From NCBI RefSeq assembly GCF_021390535.1, contig NZ_JAJUXG010000009.1, forward strand, positions 372,001 to 436,000: DNA of 64,000 nt. Reading direction: 5' to 3'. The notes beneath the pieces were generated by a model, which was given only the letters and a program-made list of their open reading frames with translations, made no database searches and was not told where the DNA came from. The position numbers and the translations under genes were made by a program. Source of the DNA: Dyadobacter sp. CY312. GTDB lineage: Bacteria; Bacteroidota; Bacteroidia; Cytophagales; Spirosomataceae. This document shows positions 45,779 to 55,465 of the stretch, one piece after another (positions within the stretch are counted from its first letter, which is position 1; each line of letters begins with the position of its first letter).

Positions 45779-47362
45779 TTACTCAATCCTCAACCGTTCT
45801 TCCTCCAAATCAAGTTTTAGAAGGTAATGCCTGGTAACTTCCTCGTCGATGAGCGGATTATCTCTTGTCTCTTTTCTTAGCCATTCACGTTGTTTTTCCA
45901 TTGTGGCGAAATAGATTTCTTTGCCTTCCTCCGAGAGTGTAAATATGGATTCTTCATCTTCATTTTTCTGCCATCGGGTTATCATATTTTTGATGTAGAG
46001 ATTTTTATCTTGGTCGCTTCTGAAATTTTCGCTGAGATAGGATAAGGCAACGTCTTTCATTCCTTTTTGCAAAACTAAGCTGGCTTCTTTTTCAGATAAA
46101 TGATAAGGCGTTTCTACCGGAATTTTCAAATAGTTGATTAATGCCGGAAGTGTCAATCCTTGAAGTATCAATGTCACAAGTATCACAACAAAAGTGATAA
46201 ACAAAATAAGGTCTCTGTGAGGAAATGGCAGTCCGTTGTCGAGCGTTACAGGAATGGACAAGGCCGCTGCCAATGAAACCACGCCACGCATTCCCGTCCA
46301 ACCGAAAAGTATCGGAGATTTACGTTCTGGATTAGGGTCTGCAACGTTGATGAAGTTTCGCACTAACAAAAGTGTTAGTACAATTACATAAGAAGCAATA
46401 AAACGAACAACGATTAATATTGCTGTAACGATTAATCCATATCCGATTGCTTCTGAAATTCCGATGCCTTCGTTTTTTAATCCCTCTGAAATTTCTGGCA
46501 AATCTAGTCCAATAATCAGGAAGACAATACCATTAATTAAAAAAGTAAAACTTTCCCAAACATTAAACCCTTTTAAGCGAGATTCAGGCGTTTTTAACCA
46601 TTCGTGTCTTCTTACTGAAAGAAATAAACCACCGCATACCACAGATAACACACCTGAAGAATGAACTTCCTCTGCTGCGATATACATCACGTAAGGCGCT
46701 GCCAAACTTAGAATGACATCCATATTAACATCGGTAGGAAATATTTTATGAATCTTCAAAAAGATAAAACCTAAAGCCAATCCGATAGCAACACCACCGA
46801 ACACCATCCAACTAAAACTTAGGGCGGCATCCTGCCAAATAAACTGTCCGGTTGCCACTGCTACTAATGCAAAACGAAAAATAATCAAAGAAGAAGCATC
46901 ATTCAGAAGACTTTCGCCTTCCAAAACGGTGGAATAATTCTTTGGTATTTTTACATATTTAAGAATTGCTCCTGCACTAACCGCATCCGGTGGCGAAACA
47001 ATTCCGCCTAAAACAAATCCTAATGCCAACGAAAATCCGGGAATATAAGAATTGGCTACAAATGCGACTATAATTGCGGTAAGAAAAACAATAATGAAAG
47101 CAAAACTTGCAGTGACGCCTCTCATTTTCCATAATTCTTTCCAAGAAATTTGAAAAGCACCCTCGTATAAAAGTGGCGGCAGAAAAATAATAAAAATCAA
47201 TTCCGGCTCTATCTTTATCGTGGGAATTCCCGGTATGAGACTGATGAGAAGACCCGCAACAACCAATAAAATCGGGTATGCAATTTTCAATTTTTTAGCA
47301 AGCATTATGGCAAAAATAATGACCATCACTAATGCTAAATAAAATACAAAACTCTCTATCAT
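45779..47362 (-). CDS. CPA1-type Na+/H+ antiporter
   Basis: A 527-residue inner-membrane protein with about 12 hydrophobic segments in the first 410 residues and a soluble C-terminal tail. Family blocks: LIFIIFLPPLLYEGAF, GGIVSPPDAVSAGAILKY (the ion-binding Asp region), LEGESLLNDASSLIIF and GWTGMRGVVSLAAALSIP. These place it in the NhaP/Nhe-type CPA1 family, which exchanges Na+ or K+ for protons. It follows the bestrophin gene by 11 bases on the same strand. Its base composition is much more AT-rich than most of the window (19/60 and 16/60 G+C in two counted lines). Confidence 0.95.
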   Translation of the reverse strand: MIESFVFYLALVMVIIFAIMLAKKLKIAYPILLVVAGLLISLIPGIPTIKIEPELIFIIFLPPLLYEGAFQISWKELWKMRGVTASFAFIIVFLTAIIVAFVANSYIPGFSLALGFVLGGIVSPPDAVSAGAILKYVKIPKNYSTVLEGESLLNDASSLIIFRFALVAVATGQFIWQDAALSFSWMVFGGVAIGLALGFIFLKIHKIFPTDVNMDVILSLAAPYVMYIAAEEVHSSGVLSVVCGGLFLSVRRHEWLKTPESRLKGFNVWESFTFLINGIVFLIIGLDLPEISEGLKNEGIGISEAIGYGLIVTAILIVVRFIASYVIVLTLLLVRNFINVADPNPERKSPILFGWTGMRGVVSLAAALSIPVTLDNGLPFPHRDLILFITFVVILVTLILQGLTLPALINYLKIPVETPYHLSEKEASLVLQKGMKDVALSYLSENFRSDQDKNLYIKNMITRWQKNEDEESIFTLSEEGKEIYFATMEKQREWLRKETRDNPLIDEEVTRHYLLKLDLEEERLRIE

Positions 47363-47373
47363 AAAGGCATTTA

Positions 47374-48381
47374 TTACATTAAAATATTATTCTGTGCTGA
47401 TAAAGGTTGTGGTAAATTTTTGTCGTCTAACATATCTTTCATATCAATTTCCACCATGCGGCTAATTTGGGTTATCGGCACGTCGTTCGGATTACCCTCA
47501 AAAGGATTTACAGAACTTTCTCCAATGGTATCTAAAATATGAAAAGCCCAAGTAATCAGCGCAGTAAAAGGAATATTAAACCAAATAGTATAGTCTTCTA
47601 AAAAAGTACCCTTTCCTAAACCTGCATATTCTTTTAGCAATCCAAATGGAAGTAGAAAAATAAAAATATACATCAAAAAAGTCATTACCGTTTCAAAATT
47701 TCGAGGGTACGGAAAGTTCTTAATTCTTTCCGCCTTACCTTGGTCGTCAATCAGACGGGTAATGCAATTTTGAAGCTCTAACCATTCAATATGGCTCAAA
47801 GTACCTTCTTTTTTTAGTTTCCCTAAAGTCTCAGATTGTAATGCGATTAATTGTGTTGATTTGTTTTTCTTCGACAAAATGTAGGTAAGTTCCTCATCGT
47901 TTAGATATTGTTTCAGTTCTTCCTCTACTTTACCTTCCCATTCCGGAATGACAAAATTTCCTTCTGAAAAATCCTTATTGCTTCTATTTTTGGTGTTTTC
48001 CCAAGGACGAAATTCACGCAATTGAAAACGCAAAGTAGTAAGCCAGGCGAAATGCCTGTAAAACATCATTTTCACGGTTTTATCCTCCTTTCCGCCCAAA
48101 GTGTCTCTTAGCGTGAATGCAAAACTTCGGCTGTCGTTGATGATGGCTCCATAAATCTGACGGGCTTCCCACAATCTTCCGTAACTAGCATTGTTCTTGA
48201 ACCCGACGCTAAAAGCTAATGCCGTACCCAATAATGCCACTGGTTGCCAAGGTAGCGAAAGAAAATGCCAGCCAAAAGCGTAAAGAATTGTAGGAATTGA
48301 GGCTATCAAAAAAAAACATAAAGTTTTGCGTAACGTCCATTTAAAAAAAACCAAAGGTGTATACCTTCTTCCTGTAAACAT
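47374..48381 (-). CDS. Bestrophin-family (YneE/UPF0187) channel protein
   Basis: A 335-residue membrane protein. It starts with RRYTPLVFFKWTLRK before the first helix and has FSVGFKNNASYGRLWEARQI, the family's hallmark region, followed by the long helical middle and a second pair of hydrophobic segments (TVMTFLMYIFIFLLPFGL, then FNIPFTALITWAFHIL). Bacterial bestrophins are pentameric cation channels. The tight spacing with the antiporter suggests that the two act together in ion or pH balance. It shares the AT-rich composition of its partner. Confidence 0.93.
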   Translation of the reverse strand: MFTGRRYTPLVFFKWTLRKTLCFFLIASIPTILYAFGWHFLSLPWQPVALLGTALAFSVGFKNNASYGRLWEARQIYGAIINDSRSFAFTLRDTLGGKEDKTVKMMFYRHFAWLTTLRFQLREFRPWENTKNRSNKDFSEGNFVIPEWEGKVEEELKQYLNDEELTYILSKKNKSTQLIALQSETLGKLKKEGTLSHIEWLELQNCITRLIDDQGKAERIKNFPYPRNFETVMTFLMYIFIFLLPFGLLKEYAGLGKGTFLEDYTIWFNIPFTALITWAFHILDTIGESSVNPFEGNPNDVPITQISRMVEIDMKDMLDDKNLPQPLSAQNNILM

Positions 48382-48557
48382 AGCGTGAACTGATATTTAT
48401 CAATTGAGTGACACTGCATTATGATTAGCAATATCTTGAAATTATTTTAATTAATACAATCGCGACAAAAAACTTATTCTGCTCCTTTTTATCCTTTTAC
48501 TGCCGTCCCAGATACGGAAATAATCACTGCATGTCTTCATAAAACTCTTGCTCCCTC

Positions 48558-49220
48558 TCATCTATTTTTTTTGATAGGTGCTTTCGCATCTGCTGACGGC
48601 ACATAGGCACCAGTCTCAATCCAGGTTTTAAACTTTGCGACAAACTCCTTGTGTGTCCCCGGAGGCAATTCTCTTCCTTCACCGGGACTCCATCCGCCTA
48701 CTACCAGTTTGTCAAAACTCACATGCTCGATCAGCTGCTCATGGGTCTTATGACTATTTGTTGCCGGGTCGAGAAGTTGTTTGGCCAACTCTCTTGGCGA
48801 CTTGCCCTGAAATATCATTTTCATGTCGGCAGGTGGCAGATGCCAATTAGGGTTACCCGGAGGTGTATGTAATCCGGGGGAATTGGTGGGTTGATGACAA
48901 TTACTACATTTCATAGCGTATACACCCTTTCCGTCTACACCCCGCTTCGGCAGCATGGCGTGCAGATGGCTATCCTCTCCTTGGAGAGGAATATCACCGG
49001 CAGGATGGCAATTCATGCATCGAGGGTGTGTTAGTACCTCATAAACTTGCATGAATGCTTTTACAGAGGCAACGCTATCTTTTTTTGGAACTACGGAAAC
49101 CTTAGTAAAGTATACTTCACGACCAACAGAAGCAGTAAATATGCTGATGGCTATTATTGCCAGTGCAATGCGCGCCCCTGACTTTTTCGATGCTATTTTC
49201 TTGAATAGGTTGCTCATCAT
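48558..49220 (-). CDS. Dihaem c-type cytochrome of Mo-hydroxylase operon 1
   Basis: A 220-residue protein with an N-terminal hydrophobic anchor or signal (about 15-35) and two haem motifs, RCMNCHP and KCSNCHQ. The core between RCMNC and HLPP matches the copy at 59311-59970 at 59 of 64 positions. Proteins of this kind sit beside isoquinoline-oxidoreductase-like enzymes and should accept electrons from the 2Fe-2S subunit in the periplasm. It begins 9 bases after the molybdopterin subunit gene. Confidence 0.9.
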   Translation of the reverse strand: MMSNLFKKIASKKSGARIALAIIAISIFTASVGREVYFTKVSVVPKKDSVASVKAFMQVYEVLTHPRCMNCHPAGDIPLQGEDSHLHAMLPKRGVDGKGVYAMKCSNCHQPTNSPGLHTPPGNPNWHLPPADMKMIFQGKSPRELAKQLLDPATNSHKTHEQLIEHVSFDKLVVGGWSPGEGRELPPGTHKEFVAKFKTWIETGAYVPSADAKAPIKKNR

Positions 49221-49229
49221 TGGGTCTTT

Positions 49230-51383
49230 TTATTTTTTTGCTAAAAGTTGATGATTCATTAACGGCAGATTGTATACCCGTTTTCCAGTTGCAGCAAAAA
49301 TGGCATTGGCAATGGCGGGAGCAGTTGGCGGAACAGAACATTCTCCGACTCCGCCCATTTTGTCATCACTGTCAACGATGTACACATTTATTTCAGGAGA
49401 CTCATGTATACGGCCAATCTTGTAGTCATAAAAGTTATTTTGCTGTACTTTTCCGTCCTTTATGGAAATTTCACCATAAAGCGCCATTGTCAGGCCAAAG
49501 ATGATCCCACTTTCAACCTGTGCTTTAACACCTTCCGGATTAACTGCTAATCCGCAATCAATAGCACAATCGATCTTATGTACTTTTACCTGACCGTTCG
49601 AGATACTTACTTCTGCTATGGAGGCCACATAACTGCCAAATGACTCAGCCACTGCTACCCCTTTAAACCTGCCTGCGGGCAATGCTTCTTTCCAATTGCC
49701 CTTTTCGGCAACGAGATCCAGCGCTGCTAAGTGTCGCGGATGCTCTTTAAAGAAGCCCCGCCTGTACTCAACCGGATCACTCCCGGCATTGTGGGCAAGT
49801 TCATCCATCATGGTTTCCATTACGTAAGCAGTATGGGTATACCCAACTGAACGGAACCAAAGCACAGGTATCAATTCTTTGGTAGTATGCAATCCCACAA
49901 AATGATCCGGGATGCTAGTCAGATATGGTGAGCCTTTAACGCCTTCAACTGAGGTGTCGTCAATCGGGGTTTTCAGCTCTCCCAATACATTGGCAGCACC
50001 CTTCATAATGGATTGCCCCACAATGTTATGCTTCCAGGCGGTTGGCATTCCGTTCTGGTCCAGGCCTGTGGTTACATTATGGACAACAAAAGGTCGGTAA
50101 AAACCGCCTCTTATATCATCCTCACGGCTCCAAACCAATTTTACAGGTTTGCCGCAAGCTTTGGCAATGTGTACTGCTTCGGAAACAAAATCAGATGTAG
50201 GTGTAGCCCTTCTGCCAAATCCACCACCTAAAAATGGAACATTGATCTTTATCTTTTCAGGGGCCAGGCCCAATATTTTAGCTGCTGCTGCCTGGTCAGT
50301 GGTGGGTATTTGTGTGCCTGTCCAGATCTCGCAACTGTCTTTTTCTAATTTGACCGTGCAGTTTAACGGCTCCATAGGTGCATGGGCCAAATATGGAAAC
50401 ACATATTCCGCTTTCAGTGTTTTGACTGATTTCAAGAGCCCCGCTCCTGCATCACCTTTTTCTTGTACTGTCTGGCCATTGGTGGCTGCCAGTTTTTTGT
50501 AGGCTGCGGTTTGTTTGATTGTTGATAGTCCGGCATTTGAACTACTTTCCCATATAACCTGTAAAGCCTTTTTACCCTGTTGCGCTGCATAATAATGATC
50601 TGCAATGATGGCAATGCCCGTTGGTATTTTTACCACCTGCCTTACACCACTTACGGCTTTGGAATTACTGTCATTGAAGGACTTAACCTTGCCACCAAAC
50701 ACAGGCGGATGTACCACTATTGCTGTTAACAGGCCGGGAAATTGAATATCCATGCCGAAAATTGCCTCGCCATTGGTTTTTACCTTTGCATCCAGACGCT
50801 TGATACTTTTACCAATGTACTTCCAATCAGCTTTATTGCGTAAGGGAATATTTTCAGGTACTGGTAAAAGTGCAGCATCAGCAGCCAGCTCACCATAGGT
50901 GAATTTCCTTTCACCAGCAGTAACAGTACCATTCTCGGTTTTACAATCCTGGATAGGAATGCCTGAGCGTTTGGATGCTGCCTGAGTCAAGAGCGTTCGT
51001 GCAGTCGCACCTGCATTACGGTAACGGTCAAACTCAGACCAGGTAGTGCTTGAACCTCCGGTGATTTGTACACCATAAAGCGTATGATCGAAGATTTTGT
51101 CTGCACCACCATGCTTTACCGTAATCTGATCAAGACTAACGTCGAGTTCTTCTGCTATTAACATGGGAAGCGTGGTCCAAATACCCTGACCCATCTCAAC
51201 GTGACTGAGAACGACCGTGATGGAATTATCTGTTCCGATGTTCAGGAAAGCATTTGGAGAAAATGGAACCCCTGCCTTAGCCTCACCCAAAGCAGCCATT
51301 TTTTTAGCTGTTGGTATTTTAAAAGAGATTAGCAATCCGCCAGCGAATAAAGCACCGGATTGAATAAAATTACGTCTGTTCAT
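49230..51383 (-). CDS. Molybdopterin-binding subunit of an isoquinoline-oxidoreductase-like hydroxylase, operon 1
   Basis: The preferred start is ATG 51383 ([16 protein letters not shown]), giving 717 residues and a Tat signal; the start overlaps the stop of the 2Fe-2S gene as ATGA, so translation is coupled. The protein belongs to the xanthine-dehydrogenase family, IorB type: [20 protein letters not shown] near the N-terminus, [16 protein letters not shown] in the middle and the catalytic Glu in [14 protein letters not shown] near the end. That last motif usually reads GVGEPG, so Cys-Ser in place of Pro-Gly is unusual. It hydroxylates aldehydes or N-heterocycles in the periplasm. Only moderately similar to the copy at 57133-59289. 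Confidence 0.92.
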   Translation of the reverse strand: MNRRNFIQSGALFAGGLLISFKIPTAKKMAALGEAKAGVPFSPNAFLNIGTDNSITVVLSHVEMGQGIWTTLPMLIAEELDVSLDQITVKHGGADKIFDHTLYGVQITGGSSTTWSEFDRYRNAGATARTLLTQAASKRSGIPIQDCKTENGTVTAGERKFTYGELAADAALLPVPENIPLRNKADWKYIGKSIKRLDAKVKTNGEAIFGMDIQFPGLLTAIVVHPPVFGGKVKSFNDSNSKAVSGVRQVVKIPTGIAIIADHYYAAQQGKKALQVIWESSSNAGLSTIKQTAAYKKLAATNGQTVQEKGDAGAGLLKSVKTLKAEYVFPYLAHAPMEPLNCTVKLEKDSCEIWTGTQIPTTDQAAAAKILGLAPEKIKINVPFLGGGFGRRATPTSDFVSEAVHIAKACGKPVKLVWSREDDIRGGFYRPFVVHNVTTGLDQNGMPTAWKHNIVGQSIMKGAANVLGELKTPIDDTSVEGVKGSPYLTSIPDHFVGLHTTKELIPVLWFRSVGYTHTAYVMETMMDELAHNAGSDPVEYRRGFFKEHPRHLAALDLVAEKGNWKEALPAGRFKGVAVAESFGSYVASIAEVSISNGQVKVHKIDCAIDCGLAVNPEGVKAQVESGIIFGLTMALYGEISIKDGKVQQNNFYDYKIGRIHESPEINVYIVDSDDKMGGVGECSVPPTAPAIANAIFAATGKRVYNLPLMNHQLLAKK

Positions 51384-51850
51384 GATTTTTTGCCCTCCCT
51401 TTGCATTTTTGCTGCTTGATGAATCGCGGCTCTTATCCTGAGGTAAGTACCACATCTACAAATATTACCAGCCATAGCATCGTCAATATCCTGATCTGTT
51501 GGCGTAGGATTTTCCCTTAGTAACACGGCCGCTGACATGATTTGACCGGATTGACAGTAGCCGCACTGAGGTACATCAAATTCAATCCATGCCTTTTGAA
51601 GTGGATGGTCACTATCAGGGGAAAGTCCTTCAATTGTCGTGATACGCTTTCCTACCGCCCTTTCAATCTTGGTCACACATGAACGTACGGCCTCGCCGTC
51701 AAGGTGTACAGTGCAAGCACCGCATTGCGCCACCCCGCATCCAAACTTAGTGCCTGTCAGTCCAAGCAAATCTCTTAGTGCCCAGAGTAGTGGCATATCT
51801 TTCGATGCATCAATCTCGTATGCCTTTTCATTTACATTTAATACAGTCAT
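51380..51850 (-). CDS. 2Fe-2S subunit (IorA-like) of Mo-hydroxylase operon 1
   Basis: A 156-residue protein with a plant-ferredoxin-type cluster ([22 protein letters not shown]) and the helical second cluster domain ([10 protein letters not shown], then [13 protein letters not shown]). It has no signal peptide and probably leaves the cell interior together with the Tat-exported molybdopterin subunit. It heads the operon and is closely similar to the copy at 60233-60712. It transfers electrons from the molybdenum centre to the cytochrome. Confidence 0.94.
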   Translation of the reverse strand: MTVLNVNEKAYEIDASKDMPLLWALRDLLGLTGTKFGCGVAQCGACTVHLDGEAVRSCVTKIERAVGKRITTIEGLSPDSDHPLQKAWIEFDVPQCGYCQSGQIMSAAVLLRENPTPTDQDIDDAMAGNICRCGTYLRIRAAIHQAAKMQREGKKS

Positions 51851-52141
51851 AGTTGTTGAAAGATAATGGCTTGTTTATTAGTTAATTTCACTTTTCCGAA
51901 ACTAGTATCTTGGTTCTTAACATTAAAAAATAGTGAGAAAGGGGATATCTATCGGACCTTAAAAGCCCATTTTACATTCTCGTCGCCAAATAATAAAGGG
52001 AGTTGTACGCTTTCAAAAATGGGCGATTTTAACTTTTGTGAAATAGCCCACGTAATGCATATATATTTTAATAGCTTGAAACAGAACTTAAACTTTGTCA
52101 GAATGGCACAAGCTGTGAGCTCATCTAGTGTACAGTTTTCA

Positions 52142-52840
52142 TTACGGATTGGTAGCCCAAACAGTAGCATCGGTGATGAATCCTACATCATCCATTGCCA
52201 ACATAGACAGCGCAACGTGCGCAATTTCGGATGCTGTTAATTTCTTTCCGTTTTTATCTGAGCCATAACCCGACTTTTCTCCGAAATCGGTAACAACCTC
52301 ACTCGGGTTTATCTGCATTACTCTCACATTATGTTTTCGAAGTTCAGCCCTCCAACATTCAGTCATTCCCTTTAATGCAAACTTACTGGCCACATAAGCA
52401 GAGCCATTTGCAAATCCGTACAAGCTGGCTGTTGAACCGATATTGATAATATTTCCTTTGTCCTGACGAACGAAAATTTTGGCAGCCTCTCTACCCACCA
52501 TAAATGCTCCTTTTACATTGATATCCCAGACACGGGTAAAATCCTCTGTAGTAGTTGAAACCAGTTCACTGAAATACCCGATCCCTGCATTATTAATTAA
52601 CACATCAAGACCATTCCATTTTTCCTCAATAAACTTGAATAGGCTATCGACATCTTTTTCATTGGCAACGTCCGCAGTAAACCCTAAAATGCTCAACTCT
52701 TTTGCTGCTTCTTGTACTGTTTTGTCTGTACGACCGCATATAAGCACCTCAGCTCCCTTCTCTTTAAACATTTTTGCCATTTCATAGCCCATCCCGGTAG
52801 CTCCACCGGTGATCAAGATTCTTGCGTTCTTAATTTCCAT
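52142..52840 (-). CDS. Short-chain dehydrogenase/reductase (DltE-like)
   Basis: A 232-residue SDR with the complete motif set: ILITGGATGMGYEMAK for cofactor binding, LINNAGIGYFSEL after strand 4 and catalytic Tyr-Lys in SAYVASKFAL. The short size and sequence resemble DltE-type and 3-ketoacyl-reductase-like SDRs. It faces in the same direction as the AraC gene at 53097 and the Mo-hydroxylase operon 1. Repeats of about 16 bases at 52855-52870 and 52941-52956 lie just upstream. Substrate unknown. Confidence 0.87.
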   Translation of the reverse strand: MEIKNARILITGGATGMGYEMAKMFKEKGAEVLICGRTDKTVQEAAKELSILGFTADVANEKDVDSLFKFIEEKWNGLDVLINNAGIGYFSELVSTTTEDFTRVWDINVKGAFMVGREAAKIFVRQDKGNIINIGSTASLYGFANGSAYVASKFALKGMTECWRAELRKHNVRVMQINPSEVVTDFGEKSGYGSDKNGKKLTASEIAHVALSMLAMDDVGFITDATVWATNP

Positions 52841-52854
52841 ATAAGTATTTGTTT

Positions 52855-52956
52855 GTCAATTATTTGAAACAGAGCATTGACCAATTTGGTATTTATGGAA
52901 GCCACATACAACGATTAGATCCGCCAGCGCACATCTATCGGTCAATAATTTCAAAC
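52855..52956 (+). repeat. Pair of imperfect 16-base direct repeats upstream of the SDR
   Basis: GTCAATTATTTGAAAC (52855-52870) and GTCAATAATTTCAAAC (52941-52956) match at 14 of 16 positions and are 86 bases apart, close to eight helical turns. They could be two sites for the AraC protein encoded next door, with the DNA between them looped. Confidence 0.35.
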
Positions 52957-53096
52957 ACACTATCAATACAGTAGCATCACATTATCATTTACATCATGAT
53001 AAATAAAGCTAGCTGCACGAAGCGACGGTAAAATTAGAAGATTAATTGTGGCAAGGGACTATCCTTTCAACAGCATTATGTATCCAAATCAAAGAT

Positions 53097-53909
53097 TTAT
53101 CGCCTGTAGAATTGAGGGGCAACACCAGTATGCTTTTTGAAGAATTTGGTAAAACTATTTGGATAATCAAATCCAAGAAAAGAGGAAATTTCTGAAATTG
53201 TCCAGTTGGTGTTCTTCAACTTCTTCTTAGCTTCATGGACTATTTTTTCTTGTATCACTACGGTTGTTGCTTTACCCAATGTAGCTTGAACAGAGCTATT
53301 TAGATGATTGGTGTGTATGTGAAGTTTATCGGCAAACTCACTCGGCATTTTTACAATATCCAGATCTTTATCACTGTTGTAAAATTGCTCATTTAAAAGC
53401 TCTAAAAATAATGATGTTAGTCTAGAGGAAGATTCAATAGGCTGACTCCAAACGGTCTCGGTAGGCATTTCGGAGGTTTCCATAAGTATCATTTTCACAT
53501 ACATGGGAAGCAATTTACTTTTTATGTGAGCTCCTAAACCTTGTTCGCTCAACATCTTTTCAAAAAGTGCTGAGATGACATCAAATTGATTTTGATCCGG
53601 ATAGTAAACGCCATTCATTGCTAATAACGCCATGGATGCGTCTTTTAGAAGGTCACTATTTTCTAAAAATTCCAGGTTGAAGATACAGATATACCCTGAT
53701 CGAACTGAGCAAATTCCCTCCCAGTCATAGGGAGTCATCGGATTGGCAAATAAAAGCGCCGGTTTGTCCAATAGATGTGAATCGTTTACAAATTGAATTT
53801 TGCTATCAGATTCCACAATACATATTTTATAGAATTCCCTTCTGTAACAGGGAATAGATTTGTTCAGGTAATCTATTAGTTTGTAAACTTCAAAAACAGG
53901 ACTTATCAT
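53097..53909 (-). CDS. AraC-family regulator next to the SDR
   Basis: The preferred start is ATG 53909 (MISPVFEVYKLIDYL), giving 270 residues; the frame extends to ATG 53999. The N-terminal domain is a cupin-like sensor. The C-terminal part has the AraC-type helix-turn-helix pair, ending with WTISEISSFLGFDYPNSFTK and FFKKHTGVAPQFYRR. It lies 256 bases upstream of the SDR on the same strand, so it may control that gene. It is AT-rich compared with the PUL. Confidence 0.87.
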   Translation of the reverse strand: MISPVFEVYKLIDYLNKSIPCYRREFYKICIVESDSKIQFVNDSHLLDKPALLFANPMTPYDWEGICSVRSGYICIFNLEFLENSDLLKDASMALLAMNGVYYPDQNQFDVISALFEKMLSEQGLGAHIKSKLLPMYVKMILMETSEMPTETVWSQPIESSSRLTSLFLELLNEQFYNSDKDLDIVKMPSEFADKLHIHTNHLNSSVQATLGKATTVVIQEKIVHEAKKKLKNTNWTISEISSFLGFDYPNSFTKFFKKHTGVAPQFYRR

Positions 53910-54459
53910 GTGGTTTTCTAGTATTATGTCTGATTGCACTACTACTTCAACTATACTCCTTGTTATACGTTCCTTTGATTTCCATAGCAACTTTGTCAAA
54001 TATAGTAGTAAATGTGAATTCCCATCAGATGACCATAGTATCTGTTGTAAAATTCTATGTAAAAATCCAGATAATTAGCCGGGTTCAAAGTATATCACTC
54101 TTGGAATAAATGCCTCCCAATACTGCTAATGCTTGGATTCCAGTCTTATATGGTACCCGCCTGGTAGACCCCGTTCAAAATTACAATCTATTCACCTCCA
54201 TTGGCACCTGCCAACCGACGGGAGTTTCTAAACTTACTTTCTATGTGCTCATTAGATACCATATACTGAACTCTTTGGCTCGCTTTTAACACAATCAGGT
54301 CGTAATGGTTTCATGAGATCATAAAAAAATCTTTGGGACTTCTACTTTTTACCCATGTATATCTTGTTTGACACCCTAGTAGTGAATCACTTAGCTATTA
54401 TTACATAACATAGATCGACCTTGTTGGCAAACTAAAACCTAACCGCCCAAAAGACCGTA
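53910..54459. other. 550-base gap between two AraC genes, nothing recognised
   Basis: No frame with protein-like composition apart from the N-terminal extension of the gene at 53097. There are no strong hairpins and no tRNA. The stretch 54100-54250 is GC-richer than its flanks, and its minus strand has short broken frames that could be a decayed gene, but no family could be recognised. Confidence 0.45.
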
Positions 54460-55308
54460 TTAACCCCTAAAATGTCTCTTTTTAAACTCAGAAGGATTTT
54501 CCCCGACTAAACTTTTGAACAATTTATTGAAATACGAAAGACTTTCGAAGCCTACCGCAAAACAGGATTCAGAAACTGTTTTGTCTTGTAAAAGATAATT
54601 TTTAGCCTGATTGATGCGATATTGATTCACGAAATCGGTGAAAGTCATTTTAGAATTCTTTTTGAAAAAGCGACAAAAAGCGGCGGTCGTCAGGTTAACT
54701 TCCCGGGCCACCTCATTCACATCAGGCGATTGGTCAAAGCGATGCTCTACATATCTGTATATCAAATCCATACGTTGCTGCTCCCGTTCAAATGACTTAT
54801 TAGCTGCCGGCTTGGTATTCAATACCTGCATATGCTCCGAATTGGCAAGGATTCTCAATATCTGAATAAGCGACAAAAGCCGGTCGAATTGATCCAGTTC
54901 GGGAAGTTTCTTTAATTTCTCGCCAACCAGTTGTTTCGTCGCTCCCGAAAATGACAAGCCATAATGTGATTTTTCAAACAGGCTTCTGATCGCTGAAAAC
55001 TCCGGAATATTCAGAAATTCTTTTCCCAAAAAGTACTCCTTCATTTGAATAATTACCTGTTCACATTCAGTTCTTACCCCATAGTCGAAGTTGAGGTGTG
55101 GGATATTTGGACCAATAAAAACCAAATCGCTTCCTTCATACACCGAGATGTGGTCGCCGACATGGCGCGTACCGCTCGTCCCTTCCACGTAAACGATCTC
55201 ATATTCAGGATGAAAATGCCATAGAAAGGTATCGTACAGCCCAGGAGTTAACAACACATTGAAGGAGCTGCCTTGATTGGGTTCTATCTCTTCCCGTATG
55301 ATTTTCAT
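54460..55308 (-). CDS. AraC-family regulator divergent from the PhyH-like gene
   Basis: A 282-residue protein with a cupin sensor domain (WHFHPEYEIVYVEGTSGTRH, then GSDLVFIGPNIPHLNF) and an AraC DNA-binding domain in the last 100 residues (VNEVAREVNLTTAAFCRFFK, then VSESCFAVGFESLSYFNKLF). It resembles the AraC protein at 9863-10729 along the full length. It is divergent from the phytanoyl-CoA-dioxygenase-like gene with 157 bases between, so that gene is its likely target. The inducer is unknown. Confidence 0.9.
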   Translation of the reverse strand: MKIIREEIEPNQGSSFNVLLTPGLYDTFLWHFHPEYEIVYVEGTSGTRHVGDHISVYEGSDLVFIGPNIPHLNFDYGVRTECEQVIIQMKEYFLGKEFLNIPEFSAIRSLFEKSHYGLSFSGATKQLVGEKLKKLPELDQFDRLLSLIQILRILANSEHMQVLNTKPAANKSFEREQQRMDLIYRYVEHRFDQSPDVNEVAREVNLTTAAFCRFFKKNSKMTFTDFVNQYRINQAKNYLLQDKTVSESCFAVGFESLSYFNKLFKSLVGENPSEFKKRHFRG

Positions 55309-55426
55309 GGTTATGACGATGATGTATTATGCTGAATTTGCATAAAATGATATTCAAATTAGTAAAGTTGTCAATGCAGAGCAAATAGTGGTTATCTCAA
55401 AGGTAGTCCGAGGAGATGCTGAACTG

Positions 55427-55434
55427 TAAATTTG
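55427..55434 (+). promoter_or_regulatory. Candidate -7 box of the PhyH-like gene
   Basis: TAAATTTG matches TAnnTTTG and lies 32 bases before the ATG at 55466. No TTTG at the -33 distance was seen, which is common for activator-dependent promoters. Confidence 0.4.
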
Positions 55435-55465
55435 TCCTATTAAATAACGATAAAATATCAAAAAT

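Noticed and set aside
51866..52240. 124-codon plus-strand frame overlapping the start of the intergenic region and the end of the SDR gene
   Set aside because: It overlaps a well-supported SDR on the other strand, and its translation is not protein-like.
54000..54459. Decayed coding region between two AraC genes
   Set aside because: Only broken short frames; no family could be named.
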